NCBI RefSeq assembly: GCF_036242395.1
Contig: NZ_CP108458.1
Span: forward strand, 7,378,001 to 7,442,000
Length of the DNA: 64,000 nucleotides
Origin: Kitasatospora sp. NBC_01266
GTDB taxonomy: Bacteria > Actinomycetota > Actinomycetes > Streptomycetales > Streptomycetaceae
Direction: 5' to 3'
Shown here: piece by piece, positions 1 through 8,859 of the stretch
How the letters are laid out: every line of letters begins with the position of its first letter
Numbering within the stretch: the stretch's first letter is position 1
The notes under the pieces: generated by a model
What the model was told of the DNA's origin: nothing
Database searches by the model: none
The model's input: the letters and a program-made list of their open reading frames with translations, nothing else
Translations under genes and position numbers: made by a program

Positions 1-1
1 G

Positions 2-871
2 CTCGGCGAGCAGCCGGACGTCGTGCAATCGGACGACGTGAACTCGGACGGCGGGCAGGCGGACGGGGATCTGCTCGACGTGCTGTTGCCGCTGCGCGCC
101 CGTGGCACCGAGGCACCGCTGTTCTGCGTGCACCCGGTGCTCGGCCTCAGCTGGGGCTACGCGGCCCTGCTGCGCCGGCTGGACCCGCGGCGACCGCTGT
201 ACGGGCTCCAGGCGAGCGGCATCCGCCGGCCGGACGCCCGCCCGGCGTCCATCAGGGCGATGGCGCGGGACTACGTCGCGCGGATCCGCGAGGTGCAGCC
301 CGCCGGCCCGTACCACCTGCTCGGTTGGTCACTGGGCGGCACCGTCGCTCACGCCATGGCCGAACTGCTCCAGCGGGACGGCGAGCGGGTGGCCTTCCTG
401 GCGCTGCTCGACTCCTACCCGGTCGCCGTCGCGCAGGATCCGGAAGCCCTCGACGCGGAGGCTGAGCAGGAGGTGCTGGGCGCGCTGCTGCCCGGCGCGG
501 GGCCCGCCGTGCGCGAGTTGGTGGAGCAGGGCGCCGATCGGCAGCGGATCCTGGCCCTGCTGCGCGAGGAGAACGCGCGGCGGCTGCAGGTGGACGAGCA
601 GGTGGTGGGTGCACTGCTGGACACCGCGGTGCACAGCAGCCGCCTGGTGCTCGACCACGTGCCCGGCACGGTGGACGGCGACCTCGTCTTCGTCACGGCG
701 ACCGGCGGCCGACCCGCCGACGCGCCGACCGCGCGCGCTGCCTGGCAGGCGCACCTGACCGGCGAGATCCACGAGTACCGCGTCGACTGCCGGCACGCCG
801 AACTGCTCGGCCCCCAGGGCCTGGCCGGGCTCGGCCGGATGCTCACCGAGAGGCTCGGCCATGACGCGTGA
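2..871 (+). CDS. NRPS C-terminal thioesterase (5'-truncated by window edge)
   Basis: Alpha/beta-hydrolase thioesterase that would release the finished peptide from a synthetase by hydrolysis or cyclisation. The reading frame stays open to the first bases of the window, so this is probably the last domain of an NRPS lying to the left; a GTG at 23 would allow a free TE, but no ribosome site is visible in front of it. Numbering from 23, the nucleophile elbow GWSLGG is near residue 100, the acid is probably the Asp of ALLDSY near 130, and the catalytic His is in CRHAELLG near 257. The stop overlaps the start of the MFS gene by 11 bp, so synthetase and exporter are translated together. TE identity is secure; type I versus free TE is inferred. 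Confidence 0.85.
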   Translation, partial: LGEQPDVVQSDDVNSDGGQADGDLLDVLLPLRARGTEAPLFCVHPVLGLSWGYAALLRRLDPRRPLYGLQASGIRRPDARPASIRAMARDYVARIREVQPAGPYHLLGWSLGGTVAHAMAELLQRDGERVAFLALLDSYPVAVAQDPEALDAEAEQEVLGALLPGAGPAVRELVEQGADRQRILALLREENARRLQVDEQVVGALLDTAVHSSRLVLDHVPGTVDGDLVFVTATGGRPADAPTARAAWQAHLTGEIHEYRVDCRHAELLGPQGLAGLGRMLTERLGHDA

Positions 872-2189
872 CCTGACCGACCAGGAGTTGACCGACAGTC
901 ACACACCCGACCAGGGAACACCCGACCAGGGAACAGCGGACCCGGCAGCGGGTGCGGGTGCAGGCGGTGGCAGACGGGGCATGGGGCGGCTGCCGGCCGA
1001 ACGGAACGTCCGCTGGTTCCTGCTGGGACAGCTCGTCTCGGTGCTCGGGGACACGATGCTCTGGCTGGTGGCCGGGATCTGGGTCAAGGAGCTGACCGGG
1101 AGCAACTCGGCGGCCGCGCTCACCTTCTTCCTGGTGATCGTCGGCACGCTCTGCGCCCCGGTCGGCGGCATGGTCGCCGACCGCTACCGCCGGCGCCGGC
1201 TGCTCCTGGTGCTCAACCTGGCGACCGCCGCCGTGCTGCCGGTGCTGCTGCTGGTCCGCGACAGCGGCCAGGTCTGGCTGGTCTACCTGGTGATGCTGCT
1301 CTACGGCCTGTCCAACAGCTTCCTCGATCCGGCGCAGGCCGGCCTGCTGCGGGTGCTGGTCCCCGGGGAGCGGGTGGGCGAGGTCAACGGCCTGCTGCAG
1401 ACGGCGAAGCAGTCGCTGCGCCTGATCTCCCCGCTGGCCGGGGCCGGGTTGTTCGCCGCGCTGGGCGCCCATGCCGTGGTGCTGGTGGACACCGGTACCT
1501 TTCTGGTCGCGGTGGCCACCCTGCTGGCCGTGCGGCTGGACGAGGAGGCGCCGTCGGCCGGCGGCAGCGGGTGGCGCACCGAGATCACCGAAGGCGTCCG
1601 GCACCTGGCGAAGACCGTCGTGCTGCGGCAGCTCACCATCGGCTGCGCGCTGACCATGGTGGGGATGGGTCTGGCCGAGACGGTCGGGCTCGCCGTGGTC
1701 GGTGACGGGCTGGGGCGGCCGCCGGCCTTCCTCGGCGTGCTGCTGGTCGGTCAGGGGGTCGGCGCGGTGCTGGCCGGGCTGACCGCGGCCCGGATCGCCC
1801 GGCGGATCGGCGACGGCCTGCTGGTCGCCGCGGGCATGGCGTCCTTCGGGCTCGGCGCGCTGCTGCAGACCGTGCCGTCGGTGGCCGTGGTGGCGACCGG
1901 GATGGTGCTGTGCGGCGCCAGCATGCCGTGGATCGCCATCGGGCTGACCACGATCGGTTTCCGCCACACGCCGCCGGAGCTGGTCGGGCGGGTCTACGCC
2001 GGGTTCACCGTGATCATGACGGTGCCTCAGGTGCTGGCGATGGCCGTTGGCGCCGCGCTGATCGCGGCGGTGGACTTCCGGGTGGTGCTGGTGGCGATGG
2101 CGGTCACGGTGGCGGCGGCCGCCGGGTACCTCTTCACCCGCCCCGAGCAGCGGTGGGCGACGGTGGGCGCCGACGCGGTGCGGGAATGA
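861..2189 (+). CDS. MFS exporter (EntS-like)
   Basis: Twelve-helix major facilitator protein of 442 residues in the inner membrane, similar in layout to EntS/tetracycline-type drug and siderophore exporters. The first ~45 residues are polar and Gly/Ala rich. The first helix begins after RNVRWFLLGQ, and the loop after helix 2 carries the MFS signature as GGMVADRYRRRRL. The ATG lies inside the preceding thioesterase gene (11-bp overlap), so it is co-translated with the synthetase and probably exports the peptide product or gives self-resistance. Substrate is inferred from context only. The next gene is convergent, with a 48-bp gap and no strong terminator between them. Confidence 0.85.
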   Translation: MTRDLTDQELTDSHTPDQGTPDQGTADPAAGAGAGGGRRGMGRLPAERNVRWFLLGQLVSVLGDTMLWLVAGIWVKELTGSNSAAALTFFLVIVGTLCAPVGGMVADRYRRRRLLLVLNLATAAVLPVLLLVRDSGQVWLVYLVMLLYGLSNSFLDPAQAGLLRVLVPGERVGEVNGLLQTAKQSLRLISPLAGAGLFAALGAHAVVLVDTGTFLVAVATLLAVRLDEEAPSAGGSGWRTEITEGVRHLAKTVVLRQLTIGCALTMVGMGLAETVGLAVVGDGLGRPPAFLGVLLVGQGVGAVLAGLTAARIARRIGDGLLVAAGMASFGLGALLQTVPSVAVVATGMVLCGASMPWIAIGLTTIGFRHTPPELVGRVYAGFTVIMTVPQVLAMAVGAALIAAVDFRVVLVAMAVTVAAAAGYLFTRPEQRWATVGADAVRE

Positions 2190-2237
2190 CCGCAGCTTTC
2201 CGGGGGTGGCATATCGGGTCGAAGGGGTCCCGGCTGG

Positions 2238-3317
2238 TCAGCGGGTCAACCGGTAGCCGGTTTTCGGAATATCCTGGTATTCCTGCTGCTGTTCTTCCAG
2301 GTCGTCCGCGAATTCCGCCCACCAGCGGCTGCAGTATTTCGCCATGCCGGCGATCCGGGACTTGCTGTGGGCCGGCAGGGATTTGATGAGGCCGGCCCGT
2401 TTCTCCCGGCTGATGGCGTGCAGGCTGAGCCAGCGGAGGAGGAATCGGCCGGTGCTGGTCAGGCAGAGTGACGGGTCGTTCTTCAGGCTGTTGAGGTTCG
2501 AGGTGTAGGTCCCGGCCATGGAGCTGGGGGAGGGCGGGGCGGCGGCTGCCGGGGGGTGGCCGTGCGGTCCGGTGGCCACGGCCGGCGCGGTGGCGGGTCC
2601 GGGTAGGAATCTGGCCGGGATGGGGTCCTCGCCGCGGCCCAGGCGCTTGCGTACGTCCCGTGCGGTACCCACCGATATCCCGGCCCGTTTGGCTATTTCG
2701 CGCAGGCTCAGGGTCGGTTCGGTGTCGATGAGTTCGCTGGCGCGCCGGCGGCCCGCCACGCTGTTCAGCGGCCGGACCCGGCCGTCGAGGCCGATCCTGG
2801 CCTGGGTGTCGATGGGGTGGTCGGGCAGGTGGTGCGCCCTGATCCGACCGACCGTGGGTGCGCTCAGGCCGGTCATCCGGGCGATGGCCCGGTCCGACCA
2901 GCTGTCGCTGGACTCGATGATGCGTGCGGCGGCGGCTTCCCGGTCGGCGAGGGTGAGCGGCAGTCCGTGGGTCACGTTCAGCTGGACGGCGCGGATGAAG
3001 GCCTCGAACTCGGTGCCGTCGAAGTACTGGACGCGGACCTCGGTGTCGCCGCGCAGTTGGGCGACCCGCAGCCGGTGCATCCCGTCGACGACGCGCATCG
3101 ACCCGCGGTGGACCAGCAGGGGCGGCAGGGTGGCGTCGGATTCGGCGAGGAGCCGTATGTGGTCGGGGTCCTCGCCGTGGAGGCGAGGGGAGTCAGCGGG
3201 CTTGAGCAGCCCGACCGGCACGGTGTCCACCGTCATGTTCCAGGAACGGCGAGCGATCTGTGCGGCGCTGTCTGTGGGGGAGGTCGAGCGCTCTTCGCTG
3301 GGCAATTTCACCTTCAC
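2238..3317 (-). CDS. StrR-family pathway activator (ParB-like fold)
   Basis: 359-residue DNA-binding protein of the StrR family (StrR, NovG, Bbr, Tei15*), the cluster-located activators of streptomycin, novobiocin and glycopeptide genes. The ParB/sulfiredoxin-like part spans about residues 35-115 and includes the family signature VVDGMHRLRVAQLRG. It is followed by a helix-turn-helix with WSDRAIARMTG and a second one with LSLREIAKRAGIS near 200-225; a Pro/Ala linker and a basic C-terminal domain follow. The GTG at 3317 is chosen because StrR proteins usually have a similar N-terminal lead; no clear ribosome site precedes it, and an ATG at 3237 is the alternative. Three StrR-type 29-bp sites elsewhere in the cluster are its likely targets. 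Confidence 0.88.
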   Translation of the reverse strand: MKVKLPSEERSTSPTDSAAQIARRSWNMTVDTVPVGLLKPADSPRLHGEDPDHIRLLAESDATLPPLLVHRGSMRVVDGMHRLRVAQLRGDTEVRVQYFDGTEFEAFIRAVQLNVTHGLPLTLADREAAAARIIESSDSWSDRAIARMTGLSAPTVGRIRAHHLPDHPIDTQARIGLDGRVRPLNSVAGRRRASELIDTEPTLSLREIAKRAGISVGTARDVRKRLGRGEDPIPARFLPGPATAPAVATGPHGHPPAAAAPPSPSSMAGTYTSNLNSLKNDPSLCLTSTGRFLLRWLSLHAISREKRAGLIKSLPAHSKSRIAGMAKYCSRWWAEFADDLEEQQQEYQDIPKTGYRLTR

Positions 3318-3668
3318 AGGAAGAATGGAAACCGCAGGATGAGGCAGTGGTGCTCGCCTATCTGAACTATTGACCGACGGCTAATTCATACGACCTGTGG
3401 TGGTACGGGGACGATTCGAAGCAGGTCGATCGGTGTGCGATTGGCTGTCACAACCGGTGAGCGTATTTTGTCGGCTGGGGCATGTCAAGGGTGGTGTCCA
3501 TGGTGCCAGGGGGGTCGTTCGTACCGGCCGGTACGGCCCGTCGGTCGGCAATGAGTATCCGGGTAGAAACCTCGCCGAACCGATGTGTCGTAGGTGGCAG
3601 AGTTTGGGCGAATCGTGCCGTTTTGGCTCTGCGGCCTTATCACGGGCAGATCTCTGCTGGCGAATTAA

Positions 3669-3699
3669 AATTCGGCCCGTTCGAGAACCGGGCCGAATT
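3669..3699 (-). terminator. Intrinsic terminator for the 2OG-PCP operon
   Basis: Perfect 11-bp inverted repeat (AATTCGGCCCG and its complement, 9-nt loop). Read on the minus strand it is followed immediately by TTTTAATT, the T-rich tail expected of a rho-independent terminator. It lies about 110 bp beyond the end of the carrier-protein gene and would stop transcription before the StrR-type gene. Confidence 0.75.
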
Positions 3700-3710
3700 C
3701 GTTCACTCAC

Positions 3711-3766
3711 CGCAGAGCGCAGAGCGCAGAGCGCAGACCGCAGACCGCAGACCGCCGACGGCCGAC
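3711..3766. repeat. 7-bp tandem repeat, eight units
   Basis: Eight contiguous heptamers: three CGCAGAG, three CGCAGAC, one CGCCGAC and one GGCCGAC. The graded change along the array indicates replication slippage. It lies between the carrier-protein gene and the terminator, in transcribed but non-coding DNA. No function is evident. Confidence 0.8.
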
Positions 3767-3806
3767 CGGGTGTGGGGGCCCGGTCGGCCGGCGTGGTGGT
3801 GCGTGG

Positions 3807-4091
3807 TCAGCCCGCTCCGCCGCCCTCCGTCAGGCTCGGCCGGGGCTCGGCCGGCGGAGCCGTCCGGAGGGCCTGCGCCAGCAGGGTCACCGTCGGTGCT
3901 TCGATCACCGTCCGTACGGTGATCTCCAACCCGAAGGCGCTCCGGATCCGGTTGACCAGGCGCATGGCGTCGATGGACCTGCCGCTGAGCGTGAAGAAGC
4001 TCTCCTCATCGTCGACTTGGTCCAGTTCGAGGATCTCGCACCAGATCTCGCGCAGGAGTTCGGGGGTGGGGGTCGGGTGGGCCGGACTCAT
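3807..4091 (-). CDS. Free peptidyl carrier protein
   Basis: 94-residue carrier protein with a four-helix PCP pattern. The phosphopantetheine serine is in FFTLSGRSIDAMRL (about residue 38); the usual GGHS/GGDS is here GRS but the serine is present. It begins 15 bp after the 2OG-oxygenase gene and shares its transcript. A dedicated carrier beside an amino-acid hydroxylase is a common way to sequester a building block for modification or trans-delivery, so this PCP may present the amino acid that the oxygenase acts on. Partner A domain unknown; candidates are the A domains at 5.1 and 13.1 kb. Confidence 0.85.
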   Translation of the reverse strand: MSPAHPTPTPELLREIWCEILELDQVDDEESFFTLSGRSIDAMRLVNRIRSAFGLEITVRTVIEAPTVTLLAQALRTAPPAEPRPSLTEGGGAG

Positions 4092-4106
4092 CGGATCAGG
4101 TCTCCG

Positions 4107-4790
4107 TCAGCAGAACTCGAGGAAGAACATGTCGCGGTACCCCTGCGCGGCCGGCGGGGCCACCGTCACCGGGGAGGTGGAGTGCAGGCAGGTGCGGTCG
4201 TCGAGGAAGATGTAGTCGCCGGGGTCGGTCAGGGTTCGGGTGAACACCGGTGTTCCGGCGTTGTCGTGGAGCGTGCTGGAGCCGCCGGCGACGTTCTTCC
4301 GCGCGACCAGCATCATGACGATGTGTTCGACGCCGTCCCGGTGGATTCCTTCGGGGGTCGGATTGCCCAACTGCGTTCCGGTGGCGGTGATGCGATGCTG
4401 ATGGATGTTCACCCTGCCGCCGGGCGCCACCGGTCGGGCGGGCCGCGCCGTGTCGGCGATGTGCCTGGTGAAGCGGGCCAGCAGCCGGTGCACCACGGAC
4501 ATGCCCAGCAGGGCCGGGTCGACCGGTTCGAACCGGCGGACGACGCCGCCGTTGAGGCGGTTGATCTCCCTGCTCTGCAGGAACCCGTCGTGGTCGACCA
4601 GGCGGATGGTGTCGCTGCCGGGTTCGTAGGAAATCGTGGAGTATTTCCGGCGCCGATAGGTTCCCCCGTCCCCCATGTGCGGGTCCAGTTCGAGGTTCTC
4701 CCAGAATCGGCTGAAGCTTTCCCAGTCGTCGTCGCAGTTCCACTGCGGATCGTCCCGCACATTGCCGGACGAATACATTGGCTTGCTCAT
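4107..4790 (-). CDS. 2OG-Fe(II) dioxygenase, isoleucine-dioxygenase family (PF10014-like)
   Basis: 227-residue non-haem iron oxygenase resembling the Bacillus L-isoleucine 4-hydroxylase IDO family. The iron facial triad reads as H150-R-D152 in PEGIHRDGVEH and distal H203 in CLHSTSPV; R219 in GYRDMFF is the likely 2-oxoglutarate anchor. Family members hydroxylate free aliphatic amino acids, so a hydroxylated Ile/Leu/Val-type residue is a reasonable expectation; acting on a carrier-bound residue is possible given the PCP 15 bp downstream. The ATG at 4790 is preceded by GGGAAGA. A longer frame continues upstream but lacks a start with a ribosome site. It is divergent from the A-PCP gene across a StrR-type site. 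Confidence 0.85.
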   Translation of the reverse strand: MSKPMYSSGNVRDDPQWNCDDDWESFSRFWENLELDPHMGDGGTYRRRKYSTISYEPGSDTIRLVDHDGFLQSREINRLNGGVVRRFEPVDPALLGMSVVHRLLARFTRHIADTARPARPVAPGGRVNIHQHRITATGTQLGNPTPEGIHRDGVEHIVMMLVARKNVAGGSSTLHDNAGTPVFTRTLTDPGDYIFLDDRTCLHSTSPVTVAPPAAQGYRDMFFLEFC

Positions 4791-4869
4791 TCTTCCCAGG
4801 CTCACGGCGGGGCGGGACGCTGTCAAGGGTGCACCGGCGCCGGTCGGGCGAAGCCGATCCGGACGGGGT

Positions 4870-4898
4870 GTGCAACTGTCAGCCGTTTTCGGTTGCCC
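4870..4898. promoter_or_regulatory. StrR-type activator site 1
   Basis: Inverted repeat GTGCAACTG - 11 nt - CGGTTGCCC (7 of 9 arm positions symmetric). Arm length, spacer and sequence match the StrR consensus GTTCGACTG-N11-CAGTCGAAC. It lies between the divergent 2OG-PCP operon and the A-PCP operon and could drive both. The rest of this 284-bp gap shows only the AAGGAG ribosome site in front of 5075. Confidence 0.7.
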
Positions 4899-5074
4899 AG
4901 TCGGCCGGCGGATCTCGGCGGCCCTTGACGGATGCGCGGCCCTGGTCGTTACTGGCTTCTGGCCGATGCGCACTCCCGGCCAATGCGTCCGGTCAGTTCC
5001 GGCAATTCCGGCCTGGCGGAAGCCGGTGTCCAATCCTTGTTGGGAACTCTCGACGCGACACGTGAAGGAGTGAC

Positions 5075-7561
5075 ATGGCCATGGCCGATCGCCTGGATCC
5101 CACGGCGACCAGGAGTGCGGTCCGGCTGCCCGAGGGGTTGGCCGACGGGCTGACCGAGCTGAGCCGTGCGCACGGCGTGCCGCTGGAGCTGACGCTGCTC
5201 GCCGCCTTCGCGGTGCTGGCGGTCCGGCACGGCGGGGAGCGGGAGCAGGCGGTGACCGTGATCGCGGGGGAGCCGGCCCGGACCCGGGAGCTGCGCTGCG
5301 AGCTGACCGATGACCCGCCGTTCGCCGAGCTGCTGGCGCGGTTGCGGCGGCAGGCGCCGGGCGAGCTCGCAGAGCCTTCGGCCGGTTTGCGGATCGAGCT
5401 GCGGTCCGCGACCGGGTCGGCGGACGGTCCGGACCACGACCTCGCCCTGACCCTCGTTCGGGCGCCGGACGGCCCGCGCACCCGGATCGACCAGCGGCCC
5501 CGGCCCGACCAGCCGGCCCCCGCCGACCCGCCCGCCCGCGCCGACCAGCGGTCGGCGCAGGCCGCGCGCTGGACGGCGCGGTGGCACACCCTGCTCGCGG
5601 CCGTCGTCGCCGCACCGGGCACCAGGGTCGGCAGGCTCGCCGTCCTGCCGCCCGCCGAACGAGTCCTGCTGCTCGACGACTGGTCCCGCACCTCCGCCTC
5701 GGTCCCCGCCGTCGCGCTGGTCCACCGGCTGGTGGAGACCTGGGCGGAGCGGACCCCGCACGCCGCCGCCCTGACCCAGGCCGGGACCACGCTCAGCTAC
5801 GCGGAGCTGAACGCCGACGCCAACCGGCTGGCCCACTGGCTGCGCGAGCGCCAGGTCGGGCCGGAGGTCGCGGTGGCGCTGCACGGCGGCTCCACCCTCG
5901 CCATGCTCACCGCCATGCTGGCCGTGCTCAAGGCCGGCGGGTACTACGTGCCGCTGGACGTCGCCGCACCGCCCGCGCGCACCGCCGAGGTGCTCGCCGA
6001 CTGCGCACCCCGGCTGGTGCTCACCGAGAGCGGGTCCGCGGCCCGGTCGGCGGAGCTGCCCGACGGCGGGTGGGAGGTGTACGACCTGGCCGCCTGCGAC
6101 CTCGCGCACCGGCCCGCCGGCAACCCCGACACCGCGGTGCACGGGGAGAACCTGGCCTACCTGATGCACACTTCGGGCTCCACCGGCCGCCCGAAGGGTG
6201 TGGCCATGCCGCACCGCGCCCTGGTCCGGATCACCGACTGGTACGCGACCGAGACCGCGATCACGCCCGGGGCACACGTGCTGCAGTTCAGCGCGCTCAG
6301 CTTCGACGCCTCGTTCTGCGAGATCTTCGGCGGCTGGCACGCCGGCGCCCGGGTGGTCCTGCTGCCCGACGAGGGGGTACGGCGTGACCCGGAGGCGCTG
6401 CTCGACCTGCTGGAGGCCGAGCGGATCGACCATCTGGAGGCCCCCTACTCCGGCCTGCTGAACATCGCGCACTGGGCGGTGCGCCAGGACCGGCCCCGCG
6501 ACTGCCGGCTGCGCACCATCGTCACCGGCGGCGAGCAGCTGGTGATGCCGCCCGACCTGGTGCGCTGGCTGGAGCGGCTGCCCGGCTGCGCGCTGCGCAA
6601 CGGCTACGGCCCCTCGGAGACCAGCGTGGCCACCACGCACTGGCTGCGCGGGGATCCGACCGGCTGGCCGCAGCTGCCGCCGATCGGACGCCCGATCACG
6701 GACGCCCTCGTCTACCTCCTCGACGAGGCGCTGCAGCCGGCCCCGGTCGGCGTGACCGGGGAGCTCTACGTGGGCGGTGAGATCCTCGCCCGCGGCTACG
6801 CCGGGCGGCCCGGGCTGACCGCCGAGCGGTTCGTCGCCGACCCGTTCAGCGCGGTGGCGGGCGGCCGGATGTACCGGACCGGCGATCTGGCCCGCCACCG
6901 GCCGGACGGTGTGCTGGAGTTCCTGGGCCGGGCCGACCACCAGGTGAAGATCCGCGGGGTGCGGGTCGAGCTGGGCGAGGTCGAGGCGAAGCTGCTGGAG
7001 CATCCGCGGCTGGCCGAGGCGGCGGTCGTCCCGCACGAGGACGCCACCGGCCGGAGCCTGGTCGGGTACGTCGTCGCCCGGGACGCCGCCCGGCCGCCGA
7101 CCGCCCGTGAGCTGCGCGCGCACGCCGCCCGGCTGCTGCCCGAGCACCTGGTGCCCGCCCGGTTCGTGCCGCTGCCCGCACTGCCGCTCACCCCGACCGG
7201 GAAGCTGGACCGGGCCGCGCTCGGCGTGCCGCTGTCCGAGCCGGCGTCCGATCCGGCGTCTGACCCGGCGTCCGAGCTGCCGCCCGAGCCGCTGCCGCTG
7301 TCCGAGCCGCCGTCGGCGACGGCCGCCGCGCTGCTCGGCATCTGGCGGGAGGTCCTCGAGGTGCCCCGGATCGGGCTCGCCGACGACTTCTTCGAGCTCG
7401 GCGGCCACTCGCTGCTGGCCACCCGGGTGATCGCCAAGGTCCGGACCGAGCTGGGCAAGCGGGTCCTGATCGGCGACCTCTTCGAGTGCCCGACGATCGA
7501 GCTGCTGGCGGCCAGGATCGACGAGACGGCCGGCCGGTCGGCGCTGCGGGGGGCGAAGTGA
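5075..7561 (+). CDS. NRPS: C-domain remnant, A, PCP
   Basis: 828 residues. Residues ~1-205 match only the C-terminal lobe of a condensation domain (LTLLAAFAVLAVRHG, FAELLARLRRQ, then the usual APGTRVGRLAVLPPAE linker); the N-lobe with HHxxxDG is missing, so this part should not condense. The A domain (~215-715) has intact cores: HTSGSTGRPKGV, FDASFCEIF, NGYGPSETS, YRTGDLARH, PTGKLDR. The specificity residues read by eye (GrsA numbering 235-517) are D-A-C-E-V-G-G-V-A-K, which I cannot assign. The PCP serine is in FFELGGHSLLATR (~775). Start ATG 5075 has AAGGAG 6 bp upstream. It probably loads an amino acid and delivers it in trans. The stop overlaps the next start by 4 bp. Confidence 0.88.
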   Translation: MAMADRLDPTATRSAVRLPEGLADGLTELSRAHGVPLELTLLAAFAVLAVRHGGEREQAVTVIAGEPARTRELRCELTDDPPFAELLARLRRQAPGELAEPSAGLRIELRSATGSADGPDHDLALTLVRAPDGPRTRIDQRPRPDQPAPADPPARADQRSAQAARWTARWHTLLAAVVAAPGTRVGRLAVLPPAERVLLLDDWSRTSASVPAVALVHRLVETWAERTPHAAALTQAGTTLSYAELNADANRLAHWLRERQVGPEVAVALHGGSTLAMLTAMLAVLKAGGYYVPLDVAAPPARTAEVLADCAPRLVLTESGSAARSAELPDGGWEVYDLAACDLAHRPAGNPDTAVHGENLAYLMHTSGSTGRPKGVAMPHRALVRITDWYATETAITPGAHVLQFSALSFDASFCEIFGGWHAGARVVLLPDEGVRRDPEALLDLLEAERIDHLEAPYSGLLNIAHWAVRQDRPRDCRLRTIVTGGEQLVMPPDLVRWLERLPGCALRNGYGPSETSVATTHWLRGDPTGWPQLPPIGRPITDALVYLLDEALQPAPVGVTGELYVGGEILARGYAGRPGLTAERFVADPFSAVAGGRMYRTGDLARHRPDGVLEFLGRADHQVKIRGVRVELGEVEAKLLEHPRLAEAAVVPHEDATGRSLVGYVVARDAARPPTARELRAHAARLLPEHLVPARFVPLPALPLTPTGKLDRAALGVPLSEPASDPASDPASELPPEPLPLSEPPSATAAALLGIWREVLEVPRIGLADDFFELGGHSLLATRVIAKVRTELGKRVLIGDLFECPTIELLAARIDETAGRSALRGAK

Positions 7562-8859
7562 GCAAGCCCGTCGTGGTCATCGTCGAGCCCTACTCCTCGG
7601 GCAACATGTACGCACCCGCGCTGCGCCGGGCCGGCTTCTCGACCTGCGGGATCACGCTGCGGTCGGCCGCCCCGCTGGCCGCCTCGTTCCGGGCCGCGGA
7701 CTTCGACCACCACCTCGAGTACGGCGCCGACGACGCCGCACCGATCACCCCGCAGCTGCTCGACCCGGTGCTGGACCGGCTGCGCGAGCTGGCGCCGGTC
7801 GCGGTCCTCCCGGGCGAGCAGCACGGCGTGCGGCTCGCCGACCGGCTGGCCGCCGAGCTCACCCCGGACCGCGCGAACCTGCCCGAACTCGCGGCCGCCC
7901 GCTGGCACAAGGGGGAGATGTACGCCGCCGTGGCCGCCGCCGGACTGCCGGTCGTCGAGGGCCTGTGCACCCGCGATCCGGACCAGGTGGCCGACTGGCT
8001 GCGCGCCAGCGGCCTGACCGGGCGTGACCTCGTGGTCAAGCCCGCCAACGCCTCCGGCACCGACGGCGTGACCCTGCACCCGCGCGGGGCCGGCTGGCGC
8101 GCTGCCGTCAGCGGCCTGGCCGGCTCGGTCAGCCGCCACGGGATCCAGCTCACCGACGTGGTCGTGCAGGAGCACGTCACCGGCGTCGAGTACGCGGTGG
8201 ACACCTTCAGCCACGACGGCGCGCACACCGTGACCGACATCGTCCGGTACCGCAAGCGGTCCACCGGCGGCCGGATGGCGATCTACGAGAGCATGGAGTT
8301 CGTGCCGTTCGACGCGCCCGGCCACGCCGAACTGCTGCGGTACACCGAGCGGGTGCTCGACGCGCTCGGCGTGCGGTTCGGCGTCGCGCACACCGAGGTC
8401 ATGGTCACCGACCGCGGGCCGCTGCTGATGGAGGTGAACGCCCGGCCGCCGGGCGGCGCGCAGCCGTGGGCCTGCCAGCTGGCCACCGGCGACAACCTCA
8501 TCGACCGCGCGGTGCGGTACCTGGGCGGGCAGGCCGCGATCCGCCCCGACTACGACCTGGAGATGACCGTCCTGGTGGTCTTCTTCGCGGTCCGCTCGGC
8601 CGGGCGGATCAGCGGGATCGACGGCCTGAACGCCATCACCGAGCTGCCGAGTTGCTGCCATCTCAAGATCAACGTCGCGGACGGGGACGAGGTGCCCGAG
8701 ACCCTGGACCTGATGGACGCGCACAAGCTCGGCGTGGCGGTGCTCGCCCATCCCGATCCGGCCCAGGTCCGGGCCGACCACCTCGAAGTGCGGCGGATCG
8801 CCTCCCGGGTCGGGCGGCCCGGCGGATTCACGATCGACCCGGTCCCGGTGGCGCCGTGA
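7558..8859 (+). CDS. ATP-grasp carboxylate-amine ligase
   Basis: 433 residues, GTG start overlapping the NRPS stop (GTGA). The ATP-grasp fold is clear: DLVVKPANASGTDGV (Lys and glycine-rich loop binding ATP), VVQEHVTGVEYAVDT, and the Mg-binding LLMEVNARPPGG. The N-terminal VVVIVEPYSSGNMYAPAL resembles the pre-ATP-grasp part of L-amino-acid ligases such as BacD/RizA, which activate a carboxylate as acyl phosphate and couple it to an amine. Sandwiched between an A-PCP protein and an unknown protein in an overlapping operon, it may join the building block made here to another amino acid. Substrates cannot be predicted. Confidence 0.85.
   Translation: MSKPVVVIVEPYSSGNMYAPALRRAGFSTCGITLRSAAPLAASFRAADFDHHLEYGADDAAPITPQLLDPVLDRLRELAPVAVLPGEQHGVRLADRLAAELTPDRANLPELAAARWHKGEMYAAVAAAGLPVVEGLCTRDPDQVADWLRASGLTGRDLVVKPANASGTDGVTLHPRGAGWRAAVSGLAGSVSRHGIQLTDVVVQEHVTGVEYAVDTFSHDGAHTVTDIVRYRKRSTGGRMAIYESMEFVPFDAPGHAELLRYTERVLDALGVRFGVAHTEVMVTDRGPLLMEVNARPPGGAQPWACQLATGDNLIDRAVRYLGGQAAIRPDYDLEMTVLVVFFAVRSAGRISGIDGLNAITELPSCCHLKINVADGDEVPETLDLMDAHKLGVAVLAHPDPAQVRADHLEVRRIASRVGRPGGFTIDPVPVAP

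Larger units (their letters stand above)
3318..3806. other. Intergenic region with regulator leader, terminator and heptad repeats
   Basis: This 489-bp gap holds the upstream region of the StrR-type gene (about 3318-3660, noticeably more AT-rich than its surroundings), a strong hairpin at 3669-3699 and 7-bp tandem repeats at 3711-3766. A weak StrR-like element at 3435-3463 has a good left arm (GTGCGATTG) but a poor right arm, so autoregulation is not supported. Short open frames on the plus strand here have no ribosome sites and poor codon bias and are not called. Confidence 0.6.

Noticed and set aside
3435..3463. Possible fourth StrR-type site upstream of the regulator
   Set aside because: The left arm GTGCGATTG is fair but the right arm CGGTGAGCG matches only about three positions.
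3711..3766. Origin iterons or CRISPR-like repeats
   Set aside because: Only eight 7-bp units in a transcribed gap, no Rep gene, no spacers.
7486..7557. Longer start of the ATP-grasp gene inside the NRPS
   Set aside because: No ribosome site, and the GTGA overlap at 7558 fits the family N-terminus.
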